DNA of 64,000 nucleotides from an uncultured Bacteroidia bacterium. GTDB lineage: Bacteria; Bacteroidota; Bacteroidia; NS11-12g; UBA9320. Where the stretch lies: assembly GCA_905478335.1 (NCBI GenBank), contig CAJQIC010000026.1, forward strand, positions 54,088 to 118,087, written 5' to 3'. The translations under genes and the position numbers were made by a program. This document shows, piece after piece, positions 1 through 9,773 of the stretch. Position 1 is the first letter of the stretch, and every line of letters starts with the position of its first letter. Below the pieces are notes generated by a model. It made no database searches. It was not told the DNA's origin and saw only the letters and a program-made list of their open reading frames with translations.

Positions 1-279
1 ATCGATGAGGGTTTCACCTTTAGTCACTGAAGAATTGGAGCTGGAGAAGTTAACGATATCCGCAGATAGTCTTTTTTCTGCCAATTCAAAAGAGATCTTG
101 GTTCGGGTCGAGTTTTCGAAGAAAACGTTTGCAATCGTAATGTCTCTTAAAGACGGTACCTTTTTGATAGGACGATTCAGAATCGCTTTAAAGTTGTCAG
201 CGGTCTCAAAAATCAACGCAATGTCTTCAGGTGTCAGGTTTTTGAGCCCCAGTAGGTGATTGGAAGAAAGCCTTGTCAT
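1..279 (-). CDS. pyrB: Aspartate carbamoyltransferase catalytic chain, N-terminal part
   Basis: Reading the minus strand from the ATG at 277-279 gives 93 residues that begin MTRLSSNHLLGLKNLTPEDI and run off the window edge. The carbamoyl-phosphate-binding motif ENSTRTK is present, followed by SFELAEKRLSAD, as in the catalytic chain of aspartate carbamoyltransferase. The enzyme condenses carbamoyl phosphate with aspartate in the second step of pyrimidine synthesis in the cytoplasm. The start codon overlaps the pyrR stop by 4 bases (TCAT at 276-279), so the two genes are translationally coupled. Only the N-terminal third is visible; whether the gene is intact cannot be judged. Confidence 0.95.
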   Translation of the reverse strand, partial: MTRLSSNHLLGLKNLTPEDIALIFETADNFKAILNRPIKKVPSLRDITIANVFFENSTRTKISFELAEKRLSADIVNFSSSNSSVTKGETLID

Positions 280-824
280 GCGTTATTTTCTTGTTCCGTT
301 ATAATCCATACCTTGTTTTCTTTTTCTAGATCCACAATTACTTTGTCGTGTGCGCGCGTATCCACATTTGTCCCTACGTAATCCGGTTGAATGGGTAATT
401 CACGTTTAAATCTTCTGTCAATCAATGTTAGGAGTTCGGTTTTGGCTGGCCTGCCAAAGTCCGATAGTGCATTCAAAGCAGACCTCACGGACCTTCCTGT
501 GTATAGCACGTCATCCACCAACACAATGTTGAGGTTTTCTATTTCAAAGTCGAGTTCAATGGAATTGGGGATCAGAATTTTTTCACTTCTTCTGAAGTCG
601 TCACGATAAAAAGTGGCGTCTAACTCGCCATACTTAATTGAGTTGTGATTGAAGTTTTGTTTTAGCAGTGATTTGATTTTTCTAGCCAACGCGATACCTC
701 TGGGTTGCAGTCCAATAATTGCGCACTTAGAAAAATCCTTGTGATTTTCATTGAGTTCAAATGCCATTCGTTGGAGTGTTATTTCCAACCGCTGGGTGTC
801 AAGAATGATTCTTTTTGAATTCAA
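276..824 (-). CDS. pyrR: PyrR: pyrimidine operon attenuation protein / uracil phosphoribosyltransferase
   Basis: This 182-residue protein has the type I phosphoribosyltransferase fold signature, with the PRPP-binding loop VDDVLYTGRS at about residues 103-112 and the PRG of the first nucleotide-binding loop near residue 41. In Firmicutes PyrR binds pyr mRNA and also converts uracil plus PRPP to UMP. It overlaps the EVE gene upstream (821-824) and pyrB downstream (276-279), so it sits inside one transcript running from rpsA or the EVE gene into pyrB. No leader long enough for an attenuator exists between these genes, so if it regulates pyrB it does so from elsewhere; a salvage enzyme role is equally possible here. 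Family assignment is secure, the regulatory role is inferred. Confidence 0.93.
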   Translation of the reverse strand: MNSKRIILDTQRLEITLQRMAFELNENHKDFSKCAIIGLQPRGIALARKIKSLLKQNFNHNSIKYGELDATFYRDDFRRSEKILIPNSIELDFEIENLNIVLVDDVLYTGRSVRSALNALSDFGRPAKTELLTLIDRRFKRELPIQPDYVGTNVDTRAHDKVIVDLEKENKVWIITEQENNA

Positions 825-1225
825 TTGCCTAGTGATTTAATATAGTCAAACTCCTTTTTAGTTACTCTTGATACAGAAAGCCGGTTGAGCCTAAGCATTT
901 CTATTTTAGCCAACTTTTTGTCTGCTTTAATGTCTGCTAAAGTTACTGGTTTAGTGAACTTCTGCAGGGGCTTAATATCCACAACAGACCATCGGTCACC
1001 TTCTGCCGTAGGGTCAGGGTAATGTTCCTTGATTACTTCAGCTATACCCACAATCTCTTTTCCTTCGTTGCTGTGATAATAAAAGCATTGATCACCAACT
1101 TTCATTTCCCGCATGTTGTTCCGTGCCGCATAATTTCTGACGCCGTCCCAAAGTGTCCAGCCATCTTTCACCAGGTCATCCCAGCTATACTTATACGGTT
1201 CGGATTTCATTAACCAATACTGCAT
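821..1225 (-). CDS. EVE domain-containing protein
   Basis: The 134-residue product opens with MQYWLMKSEPYKYSWDDL and continues with WDGVRNYAARNNMR and a VGDQCFYYHS segment, the hallmark of the EVE domain (thymocyte nuclear protein 1 family, PUA-like fold). EVE domains are thought to read modified bases in nucleic acids; the bacterial partner is generally unknown. The whole protein is just the domain, which is the usual length for the stand-alone form. It overlaps pyrR by 4 bases and lies 79 bases after rpsA, with a terminator between the two. A connection with pyrimidine metabolism is suggested only by the overlap. Confidence 0.88.
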   Translation of the reverse strand: MQYWLMKSEPYKYSWDDLVKDGWTLWDGVRNYAARNNMREMKVGDQCFYYHSNEGKEIVGIAEVIKEHYPDPTAEGDRWSVVDIKPLQKFTKPVTLADIKADKKLAKIEMLRLNRLSVSRVTKKEFDYIKSLGN

Positions 1226-1243
1226 GATTTCTTAAAATTTGTC

Positions 1244-1277
1244 AAAAAAAAATCCCATTCAAAGATGGGATTTTTCG
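1244..1277 (-). terminator. Rho-independent terminator after rpsA
   Basis: AAATCCCAT at 1250-1258 pairs with ATGGGATTT at 1265-1273 across a 6-base loop, and the run of A on the plus strand (1244-1252) gives a U-tract on the minus-strand transcript. It lies just after the rpsA stop and just before the EVE gene, so it probably separates rpsA from the pyrR-pyrB transcript or attenuates read-through. Confidence 0.8.
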
Positions 1278-1304
1278 TTAATATTTGGAATGTTTTATGC
1301 AATC

Positions 1305-3629
1305 TTAATTTGCCATTAGTTCTTTAAGTTGTTCAACCCAGCCATTTTTTTCAAAGGCTCCAGCTTTCCCAACTGTCGTTTCTAATTCAGTTATTTGATC
1401 AGCTGAAAGCTCACTTAATTGTTGGTAGGTTGAGTAACCTGCTTCAATTAGTTTCTTTTCCAATGCTGGTCCAACACCGTTTAACTTTTTAAGATCATCC
1501 GAAGCTGATTCTGCTTTAGGGGCAGCTTTCTTTTCTGCCTTTGGAGCAGCTTTCTTTTCAGCTTTTGGTGCTTCCTCTTCTTTCTTAGAAAGTTTAGATT
1601 CTGCAGATTTTCTGTTTTCCGCTTCCATCTTCGCTTTCAATTGCGCCAATCCATCAAGTTCGCCAAGTGTTGAAACGTCTTTCGACTTGTTCAATTTGCT
1701 GACAATCTTAGTTGTTTGTTTTTGCTCTTTATGTTTAGCATCAGTTTCAGAATCGATTCTTGCACGTTCTTCTTCTTTCCAGATGTCTGTGTGAGAAACG
1801 ATGATTCTTTTTTGATCCTTGTTAAACTCAATAATTCTGAATTCCAACTCTTCTTCAACCTTTACAGTTGTTTTGTCTTCCTTCTTAATGTGTTTGTTAG
1901 GAGCAAAACCTTCAACACCATACGGTAAAGATACTGTACATCCTTTCTCAGCAACTTCTAAGATAGTTCCTTTGTGCTCAGAACCTTCAGTAAAGATGCT
2001 TTCGAAAGTATCCCAAGGGTTTTCATCCAATTGCTTGTGTCCTAAACTCAATCGTCTGTTTTCGCGATCGATTTCAAGAACAACAACTTCTAACTCTTCA
2101 CCTTTTTTGGTAAATTCTGCAGGGTGCTTGATTTTCTTGCTCCAGCTTAGGTCACTTACGTGTACCAAACCATCAACACCTTCTTCAAGCTCTACGAATA
2201 AGCCATAGTTGGTTAAGTTTCGAACGATTCCTTTGTGCTTGCTTTCAGCAGGGTACTTAGTCTCAATATTTTCCCAAGGGTCAGGCGTTAATTGCTTAAT
2301 ACCTAGAGACATTTTGTGCTCTTCTTTTTCAAGTGTTAAGATAACAGCTTCAACTTCGTCTCCAACCTTCATGAAATCTTGTGGATTTCTTAGGTGTTGA
2401 GACCAAGACATTTCTGAAACGTGGATCAGTCCTTCGATTCCTGGAGCGATTTCTACGAAAGCACCGTAATCAGCAACTGTTACCACCTTACCTTTAACTT
2501 TAGCTTCTACTTTAAGGTCATCACCAAGGCTTTCCCATGGGTGAGCACTTAATTGTTTCAAGCCAAGAGATATTCTTTTCTTGTCATCGTCGAAGTCAAG
2601 AACAACAACGTTGATTTTTTGATCAAGTTCCAATACTTCTTCAGGGTGGTTGATTCTACCCCAAGATACATCGGTAATGTGAAGTAAGCCATCTAGTCCA
2701 CCAAGGTCGATAAAGACACCGAAAGAAGTCATGTTTTTCACAACACCTTCCAATACCTGACCTTTTTCAAGTCTAGATAAGATTTCACCTTTTTGCGCTT
2801 CAATATCATCTTCGATAAGCGCTTTATGAGAAATAACAACGTTTTTGAAAGTTTCGTTAATCTTAACAACTTTAAACTCCATTGTTTGACCAACGTATTG
2901 GTCGTAATCTCTAATTGGTTTAACGTCTATTTGTGAACCAGGTAAGAAAGCGTCTAAGCCGTTTACGTCAACAACCAAACCACCTTTTGTACGTGATTTT
3001 ACATATCCACGAACGATTTCACCAGTTTCTTGAGCTGAAGTAACAACTTGCCATGCAGTTTCGGCAAGTGCCTTACGTCGAGAAAGTACAAGCTGACCTA
3101 AGTCATCTTCCGTTTCTACGATGTACACTTCTACTTCGTCACCGTTGTTTAATTCTGGTTGATCTTTAAACTCAGTTCTGTTGACTAAACCATCAGATTT
3201 AAACCCGATGTCAATAACAACATACTTTTTGTTGATTGATACAACCTTACCCTTAACAATGGTTCCTTCTTCAACTGTGTTGAATGTACCGTGGTAAAGT
3301 TCTTCTAATTCTGAACGGTTAGAATCGTCATACTGACTAAATCCTTCTTTGTCCATAGACCAATCAAAAGTCGACTCATCATGTACCGGTTCTGGTACGT
3401 CATTGTGGTCTTTTTTCGCAGGCGCTTCTTCTACTTCCTCTTCTTTAGCTTCCACTTTTGGAGCTTCAGATGTAGGTTCAGCTGGTGCTTCTGCAACAGC
3501 TTCTTCAGCTACTGCCTCTTCTTTTGTTGGGTTTTCGGTTTGGTTTTGAGATTCACTAGAAACATCCTGGGTTTCTACGATTTCTTCGGAAACTTTTGCG
3601 TTTTCGATTTCTTTGTTTTGTTCTGTCAA
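1305..3629 (-). CDS. rpsA: 30S ribosomal protein S1 with acidic N-terminus and C-terminal HhH module
   Basis: Ribosomal protein S1 binds mRNA on the 30S subunit. Six S1/OB motifs can be read in order, e.g. IVKGKVVSINKKYVVIDIGF, VLEGVVKNMTSFGVFIDLGG and HKGIVRNLTNYGLFVELEEG. They are preceded by a roughly 100-residue Glu/Ala/Pro-rich acidic extension and followed by a Lys/Ala linker with three KAEKKAAP-type repeats and a 64-residue helix-hairpin-helix-like tail (DDLKKLNGVGPALEKKLIEA). The frame is open to a TTG at 3659, but that codon lies inside the -7 promoter box, so I take the TTG at 3627-3629, placed 10 bases after GGAGG (3640-3644). An ATT at 3633-3635 is a less likely alternative. At about 774 residues it is longer than the usual S1, because of the two extensions. 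Confidence 0.93.
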   Translation of the reverse strand: MTEQNKEIENAKVSEEIVETQDVSSESQNQTENPTKEEAVAEEAVAEAPAEPTSEAPKVEAKEEEVEEAPAKKDHNDVPEPVHDESTFDWSMDKEGFSQYDDSNRSELEELYHGTFNTVEEGTIVKGKVVSINKKYVVIDIGFKSDGLVNRTEFKDQPELNNGDEVEVYIVETEDDLGQLVLSRRKALAETAWQVVTSAQETGEIVRGYVKSRTKGGLVVDVNGLDAFLPGSQIDVKPIRDYDQYVGQTMEFKVVKINETFKNVVISHKALIEDDIEAQKGEILSRLEKGQVLEGVVKNMTSFGVFIDLGGLDGLLHITDVSWGRINHPEEVLELDQKINVVVLDFDDDKKRISLGLKQLSAHPWESLGDDLKVEAKVKGKVVTVADYGAFVEIAPGIEGLIHVSEMSWSQHLRNPQDFMKVGDEVEAVILTLEKEEHKMSLGIKQLTPDPWENIETKYPAESKHKGIVRNLTNYGLFVELEEGVDGLVHVSDLSWSKKIKHPAEFTKKGEELEVVVLEIDRENRRLSLGHKQLDENPWDTFESIFTEGSEHKGTILEVAEKGCTVSLPYGVEGFAPNKHIKKEDKTTVKVEEELEFRIIEFNKDQKRIIVSHTDIWKEEERARIDSETDAKHKEQKQTTKIVSKLNKSKDVSTLGELDGLAQLKAKMEAENRKSAESKLSKKEEEAPKAEKKAAPKAEKKAAPKAESASDDLKKLNGVGPALEKKLIEAGYSTYQQLSELSADQITELETTVGKAGAFEKNGWVEQLKELMAN

Positions 3630-3687
3630 ATCAATGTGTCCTCCTTTGAGCGGCGGCAAAGGTATTATTTTGTTTAATTAAATGCAA
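3630..3687 (-). promoter_or_regulatory. rpsA promoter and strong Shine-Dalgarno
   Basis: On the minus strand TACCTTTG (3657-3664) matches the Bacteroidota -7 consensus TAnnTTTG exactly, with TTG of the -33 element at 3685-3687, 20 bases upstream. The predicted transcript starts near 3651 and has a leader of only about 20 bases, which contains AAAGGAGGA (3639-3647). This fixes the start codon downstream of 3639 and excludes the upstream in-frame TTG. Confidence 0.7.
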
Positions 3688-3812
3688 TACATTCAAGACG
3701 AAAAAAAAAGTCCTGCTGAAACCAGTAAAAATGACATTCAGTTGGCGTTCAATTCTTGCAAAAAGTTGTGCTAGCATTTAAATTGCAACAAAATCAAATA
3801 GTAAATCCAGAT

Positions 3813-5156
3813 ATGAAAACAAACCGACTAATACTTTTTGCTGCAGCTATTGGTGTTGCAGGATTCACTCAAGCACAAACGCAAGACGATATTAAAGGCT
3901 TGAAATGGAATGAAAACACAACCAATCTGGAATTGGTTTCGATAAATCCAGAGAACCCAAATGAAATAATCAAATCAACCCAAGTTCCTCTTTACAATGA
4001 TAAGCGGTACATGCCGAATACCATGTCTTATGTAGAAGAAGACAATAGACTATACTTTTTTACTCAGTCTAATAGTGGTTTTGTTCGTGGCTTTACGACC
4101 AACCAGCAATTTGAAATAGCGAACTTAGAAACAGGTGGCATTATCAAAAGCATTCCGATGCATTTCACAACGTTAATGGCCCCGTTTATTTTGCCAGGTA
4201 AGAATCAACTTGGTTTTATCGCAACTGAACGGACACATAACGGCTATGGTAATAATGATGACAATATCTCCCTTTCCATTTTTGACATGAATTCTGGAGA
4301 AATAGCGCATCGTATTGAATTACCAAGTCTTTCAATGTCGGCAACAGCAACTCCTTTCGTTGGGAAGACGAGCACACCTAATCCAAACGGATTTAATATG
4401 GTTGATACTGACGTTTCTATTAGTTCTCCATGTGTAATACCATCTACCGATGAATTGTTGTTTGCAGCTAAAGATGTGACAGGAGTAAATCGCTTATACC
4501 GAATCGACATGAAGCATGGCGTTTTGGTTAGCAAATCATCTATAAATTTTGATGTATTGGATATGGCTTACGATGCTGAGAACGATATCGTACATACCTT
4601 ATACATTAACAAAGAAAACGGTGTTCGGTCTTTAGTTTTAGGAGATATGTCCCGCAGCGGAACGCTACTGAACAACAATACTATCGTGCATTATTTTACA
4701 GATTCCGAAAAAACGGTAACCGATGGTGAAGTTGAATTTGACGTAGATGCTGGGTTGTTAACTGTGGTTAAGATTAATGGCAACCACCAACTATTCTATA
4801 CCTATGATACGGACCATACCTTAGTGAACAAGACACAACGATACAAAACAACAGGGAACATTGATGTTGAGTTTCCTACCCAAGTCGTTTATCCTGATCG
4901 CATCGAATTTGAGAATTTGGTTAAAATGTATCCAAATCCAGCACAAGATGCACTGACTATAGAAACAGAGAACTTAACTACCGTAACAAGAATTACCGTA
5001 TTTGATAATATCGGTCAAGAAGTGAAGGACGTAGACGTTCAGTCTAACGATTTAATGAATTCCATAGATATCAGTGCTTTGAAGCCTGGTATTTATATGG
5101 TTGAGATACAATCTACTGGTGTTACTACTGTAACTAAAAAGTTAGTTGTTCAATAG
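3813..5156 (+). CDS. Secreted T9SS type A sorting-domain protein
   Basis: The ATG at 3813 gives a clean Sec signal peptide (MKTNRLILFAAAIGVAGFTQ, cleavage after AQA); the reading frame is open further upstream but the added residues would hide the signal. The body, roughly residues 25-365, consists of short beta-strand-like repeats with phrases such as YNDKRYMPNTMSYVEEDNRL, which suggest a propeller but no named family. The last ~75 residues (KMYPNPAQDALTIE ... LKPGIYMVEIQ ... KKLVVQ) are a type A T9SS C-terminal domain, so the protein is exported across the outer membrane and released or anchored. It is followed 22 bases later by a di-haem lipoprotein that may be co-transcribed. Molecular function unknown. 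Confidence 0.85.
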   Translation: MKTNRLILFAAAIGVAGFTQAQTQDDIKGLKWNENTTNLELVSINPENPNEIIKSTQVPLYNDKRYMPNTMSYVEEDNRLYFFTQSNSGFVRGFTTNQQFEIANLETGGIIKSIPMHFTTLMAPFILPGKNQLGFIATERTHNGYGNNDDNISLSIFDMNSGEIAHRIELPSLSMSATATPFVGKTSTPNPNGFNMVDTDVSISSPCVIPSTDELLFAAKDVTGVNRLYRIDMKHGVLVSKSSINFDVLDMAYDAENDIVHTLYINKENGVRSLVLGDMSRSGTLLNNNTIVHYFTDSEKTVTDGEVEFDVDAGLLTVVKINGNHQLFYTYDTDHTLVNKTQRYKTTGNIDVEFPTQVVYPDRIEFENLVKMYPNPAQDALTIETENLTTVTRITVFDNIGQEVKDVDVQSNDLMNSIDISALKPGIYMVEIQSTGVTTVTKKLVVQ

Positions 5157-5178
5157 GCGTAATTCCAGGAGTAGTTAT

Positions 5179-6270
5179 ATGAAAATCGCCCCGTCGGCTA
5201 TGTCCTTAAGGACGCTGTCTTCCTATGTAATAGGTTTAACTTTTCTAGCATATTTATCCGGTTGTGGTCCTGAACCACCACCAGAGGTTATTCCTCCGGG
5301 GGGCTCTCAAGGAGATACAACAATTATTGATGTTACTGAACTTCCTTCCCTCATCATTCCTTCAGACAATCCATTAACTGTGGCTGGAGTGGACTTAGGG
5401 CGACACCTATTTTATGATAAAATGTTAAGTGGAGACCAAACACAGGCCTGTGCCACGTGTCACAATCAAAAACTGGCGTTTACTGACAATAACAATGCAG
5501 TCAGTGAGGGTATAACAGGTGCAATGGGAGATCGTAACGCGATGGCCATTTTTAACCTAATGTGGTCAGATAATCTTTTTTGGGATAGTCGGGCAGGGAG
5601 CTTACGCGAACTAGCAACGATGCCGATTGAAAACCCCATCGAAATGAACGCTAAAGTGGAAGATGTTTTGGTACGTTTAAACAATTCGGTCATGTATCAG
5701 GATAAGTTTAAAAAAGCATTTGCCGTTGATACAATTAAAAAAGAACATCTATCCAAAGCGCTTGAACAATTTTTACTTTCAATTACCTCAGACAATTCTA
5801 AGTTTGATCAATTTAATAGGGGAGAAGTAGAGCTTACCGAATCTGAACTTAGAGGATTTGACGTGCTTAAAATCAAAGGATGTTTCAACTGTCACTCCTC
5901 CTCATTGCTGCACGACAATGCATCCCACAATACAGCATTGGATAAGTCTCCAAAAGATGAGGGTTTGCAAGGTTTTACAGGTAGATATGCGGATCGACAT
6001 AAGTTTAAAACACCATCATTACGCAATGTCATGGTTTCTGCACCATACATGCACGACGGACGTTTTGAAACCATTGATGAGGTTATTCGGTTTTATGAAG
6101 ACGTGATTCCGAATTTGAATTACGAGGCAAATAAGAATGCTTCAGACTCTATGCGTATAGCGCCAAGAAATCAAATTACAGAGCGTGAAATGACAGATGC
6201 CAAAGCCTTTTTGCATACGCTAACAGATCAAACGTATCTGACCAATCCGAAGTTTTCAGACCCCTTTTAG
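5179..6270 (+). CDS. MauG/cytochrome c peroxidase-family di-haem lipoprotein
   Basis: Two c-type haem motifs are visible, CATCH (residues 91-95) and CFNCH (235-239), in the spacing of bacterial di-haem cytochrome c peroxidases and MauG-like enzymes, with the family phrases DNLFWDSRAGSL and TPSLRNVMVSAPYMHDG. The N-terminus has a lipobox (YLSGC, Cys29), so the protein is attached to a membrane facing the periplasm or outside. I start at the ATG at 5179 because AGGAG lies 7 bases before it and the lipoprotein signal follows; an upstream in-frame ATG at 5146 would overlap the preceding gene. It may reduce hydrogen peroxide or oxidise a partner protein; the preceding T9SS protein is a candidate neighbour. 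Substrate not deducible. Confidence 0.9.
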   Translation: MKIAPSAMSLRTLSSYVIGLTFLAYLSGCGPEPPPEVIPPGGSQGDTTIIDVTELPSLIIPSDNPLTVAGVDLGRHLFYDKMLSGDQTQACATCHNQKLAFTDNNNAVSEGITGAMGDRNAMAIFNLMWSDNLFWDSRAGSLRELATMPIENPIEMNAKVEDVLVRLNNSVMYQDKFKKAFAVDTIKKEHLSKALEQFLLSITSDNSKFDQFNRGEVELTESELRGFDVLKIKGCFNCHSSSLLHDNASHNTALDKSPKDEGLQGFTGRYADRHKFKTPSLRNVMVSAPYMHDGRFETIDEVIRFYEDVIPNLNYEANKNASDSMRIAPRNQITEREMTDAKAFLHTLTDQTYLTNPKFSDPF

Positions 6271-6296
6271 CGGATTAATCAAAAGAATAAAGCAAA

Positions 6297-6328
6297 AAAA
6301 AATCCCTAGTGAAAACTAGGGATTTTTT
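6297..6328. terminator. Bidirectional terminator between the MauG-like gene and groEL
   Basis: AAAAATCCCTAGT at 6298-6310 pairs perfectly over 13 bases with ACTAGGGATTTTT at 6315-6327 around a GAAA tetraloop. A/T runs on both flanks make it work in both directions, serving the two convergent genes. Confidence 0.9.
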
Positions 6329-6346
6329 ATTTCAGAGGAAATTCGA

Positions 6347-8011
<1,665 letters not shown>

Positions 8012-8028
8012 TTAAGTTCTATAATTAG

Positions 8029-8298
8029 TTAGATAATGGCGAGTATGTCTGATTCTCGCATCATAAGATAATCTGTACCTTCAACGGTGATTTCTGTACC
8101 AGAATACTTTCCGTACAAAACAACGTCACCATTCTTAACTGTAGTTGGTTCGTCTTGCTTACCAGGACCAACGGCCACAACAGTTCCTTTTTGAGGTTTT
8201 TCTTTAGCCGTGTCAGGAATGTATATTCCTCCGGCTGTTTTCACTTCTGCGGGTGCAGGTTCTATAAGAACTCGATCTGCTAAAGGTTGAATTTTCAT
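8029..8298 (-). CDS. groES: 10 kDa co-chaperonin GroES
   Basis: This 89-residue protein begins [18 protein letters not shown] and shows the mobile-loop region [19 protein letters not shown] and the C-terminal [16 protein letters not shown] typical of GroES. It caps GroEL during ATP-driven folding. It is the first gene of a groES-groEL pair and is preceded by a 162-base gap that contains a sigma-54-like promoter candidate. Slightly shorter than the E. coli protein but within the family range. Confidence 0.98.
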   Translation of the reverse strand: MKIQPLADRVLIEPAPAEVKTAGGIYIPDTAKEKPQKGTVVAVGPGKQDEPTTVKNGDVVLYGKYSGTEITVEGTDYLMMRESDILAII

Positions 8299-8334
8299 AT
8301 TTTTATTGAAACTAATTTGTTTAGGATACGGTTT

Positions 8335-8388
8335 TCACAATTTGTGCCAAACGCGTTTTACGTCCAAACTGACATGTCTGCAAGTCAG
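8335..8388 (-). promoter_or_regulatory. Candidate sigma-54 promoter and inverted repeat upstream of groES
   Basis: On the minus strand TTGGCAC (8344-8350) matches the -24 element of sigma-54 promoters. The -12 region, ten bases after GG, reads TTGTGA and matches only partly (GA instead of GC). Nineteen bases upstream of the -24 box is a perfect 5-base inverted repeat, CTGAC-N10-GTCAG (8369-8388), and a further CTGTCA lies near 8412-8417; these could be activator sites. The evidence is motif matching only. Confidence 0.4.
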
Positions 8389-8460
8389 ATTGGCAGAGTA
8401 AGTTAAAATGTGACAGCAGGTAAACCCAAAATGACGGGTCAAGTCTTACTGAAATAAAGG

Positions 8461-8784
8461 CTATTGCTCAGCAGGAGCGTCTGGAGAAAAAGGCAATGCT
8501 TCAGGCAAATCGTTGTTGTCAATTTGTTCCTGAATTACAGATTTTTCACCTGATTCGCTTGAACTTGAAATAAACAAGTTGCTTGACATGGTAAGGAATA
8601 ATAACGCAATGGCTAATCCCCATGTTAATTTCTCAACTATTTCATTTGTGCGTTTCACACCCATAATTTGCGAACCTCCAGAAAAGTTGGAAGCGATACC
8701 GCCACCTTTAGGTTTCTGAATCAATACGATAAACGTAAGAGCAACTGAAACGATTATGATTAGTGTTAGTATTAACGTGTACAT
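8461..8784 (-). CDS. secG: Preprotein translocase subunit SecG
   Basis: The 107-residue protein has two membrane segments (about residues 2-20 and 56-73) joined by the conserved cytoplasmic loop IQKPKGGGIASNFSGGSQI, as in SecG. It associates with SecYE in the inner membrane and assists SecA-driven export. The acidic tail after the second membrane segment is common in the phylum. It lies 2 bases after the upstream hypothetical gene, at the end of a run that begins with miaB. Confidence 0.95.
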   Translation of the reverse strand: MYTLILTLIIIVSVALTFIVLIQKPKGGGIASNFSGGSQIMGVKRTNEIVEKLTWGLAIALLFLTMSSNLFISSSSESGEKSVIQEQIDNNDLPEALPFSPDAPAEQ

Positions 8785-8786
8785 CT

Positions 8787-9713
8787 CTATTCTAAATTAT
8801 TATCCTTTTTGATTTTTTCAATCAGGGCTGCAAAATACGAGAACTTTTGCGGATTTTGCAAACGCAATTTTTCATAAATATCTATGGCGTTTTCTGGCCT
8901 TCCCTGTTTTACGTGCAAGGCAGCGAGCGATTCTGTAACTATTTCAGATTCAACGTTTTCTCTGTCTACTTTGTGAATTTCCGTTCGGTCTATATCTGTC
9001 CGAATACGTGAAATGCTTGGTCTGTTTTTTATGAAGTTTTCGAGAAGCTGGCTGGCTTCCGCGCTCATTTTAAGTTTACGCGGTTTTGGTTCCTCTTTTG
9101 TTTGTTCGTCATCAAGGCTGTCTAACCAAGAGAAAAAGTCTTGTTTGTCACGTTTCTTCGGAGTCGCTTTCTCCTCTAGTTTAGGCAACTCAATCAGCGG
9201 GTTGTACGTTTTTGTCGGTTTAGTTGGCTGAGATTCTTCCTTTATAACCTTGGATTGAAGTTCAATGAGTGGGTCGTATGCAATCGTAGGTTTTGGTTCT
9301 TTTGGAGTGGTTCCCTTCTTTTTGTTTGCCACTACTTCCTCGGCAGGGCGTTTAACCTCTTCAACTTCCTTACTTGAAACGGCTATTTCTTTTTTATCCG
9401 GCGCAACAGGCTTAGTTTGAGGTTTAGAAACTTGGGTAACTATAGCAGGTTTTGGTTCTTTTGGATCTTTTTGTATTTCCTTTTTTTCTATAGGTTTTAC
9501 AGGAGAAAGCGTCTCTGCCGCAGTGAGGTTACCAAACGATATGGCGTCATGCATGAAATTGTACAAAACCTCTCGATCACCTGTAAATAAACTGGCCGTT
9601 TTTATCGATTTTTTTAATCCAAACTTGTTGTCGTTTTTGAGACATTTTGCTTCAAGTTGATACAAAACAGAAAACCAAGGATATTCTTTTTTTAGGGCAG
9701 AAATGTCCACCAT
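8787..9713 (-). CDS. Conserved hypothetical protein between lptE and secG
   Basis: The frame is open to a TTG at 9773, directly against the lptE stop, but an ATG at 9711-9713 has GGAGG 7 bases upstream and gives MVDISALKKEYPWFSVLY, a natural N-terminus, so I choose it (308 residues). An ordered N-terminal domain of about 70 residues is followed by a long Lys/Pro/Glu-rich linker containing two copies of a YDPLIELQ / YNPLIELP motif. The C-terminal half-domain (RPENAIDIYEKLRLQNPQKF) looks like a single TPR-type helix pair. No membrane segment is evident. The position between an LPS-assembly lipoprotein gene and secG suggests an envelope-related cytoplasmic role, which is a guess. Confidence 0.75.
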   Translation of the reverse strand: MVDISALKKEYPWFSVLYQLEAKCLKNDNKFGLKKSIKTASLFTGDREVLYNFMHDAISFGNLTAAETLSPVKPIEKKEIQKDPKEPKPAIVTQVSKPQTKPVAPDKKEIAVSSKEVEEVKRPAEEVVANKKKGTTPKEPKPTIAYDPLIELQSKVIKEESQPTKPTKTYNPLIELPKLEEKATPKKRDKQDFFSWLDSLDDEQTKEEPKPRKLKMSAEASQLLENFIKNRPSISRIRTDIDRTEIHKVDRENVESEIVTESLAALHVKQGRPENAIDIYEKLRLQNPQKFSYFAALIEKIKKDNNLE

Positions 9714-9773
9714 TTCATTTCCTCCAATGTTGTCAGAGGTGTGCACATACGATATGACTTTCTTTGTATCCAA

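Noticed and set aside
276..1304. PyrR-binding attenuator in the pyrR-pyrB leader
   Set aside because: The genes overlap by 4 bases and the only hairpin (1244-1277) is a simple terminator without an anti-terminator or PyrR-type loop.
1716..3677. Open frames opposite rpsA
   Set aside because: Low-complexity Ser/Phe-rich translations that mirror the Lys/Glu codons of rpsA; antisense shadows.
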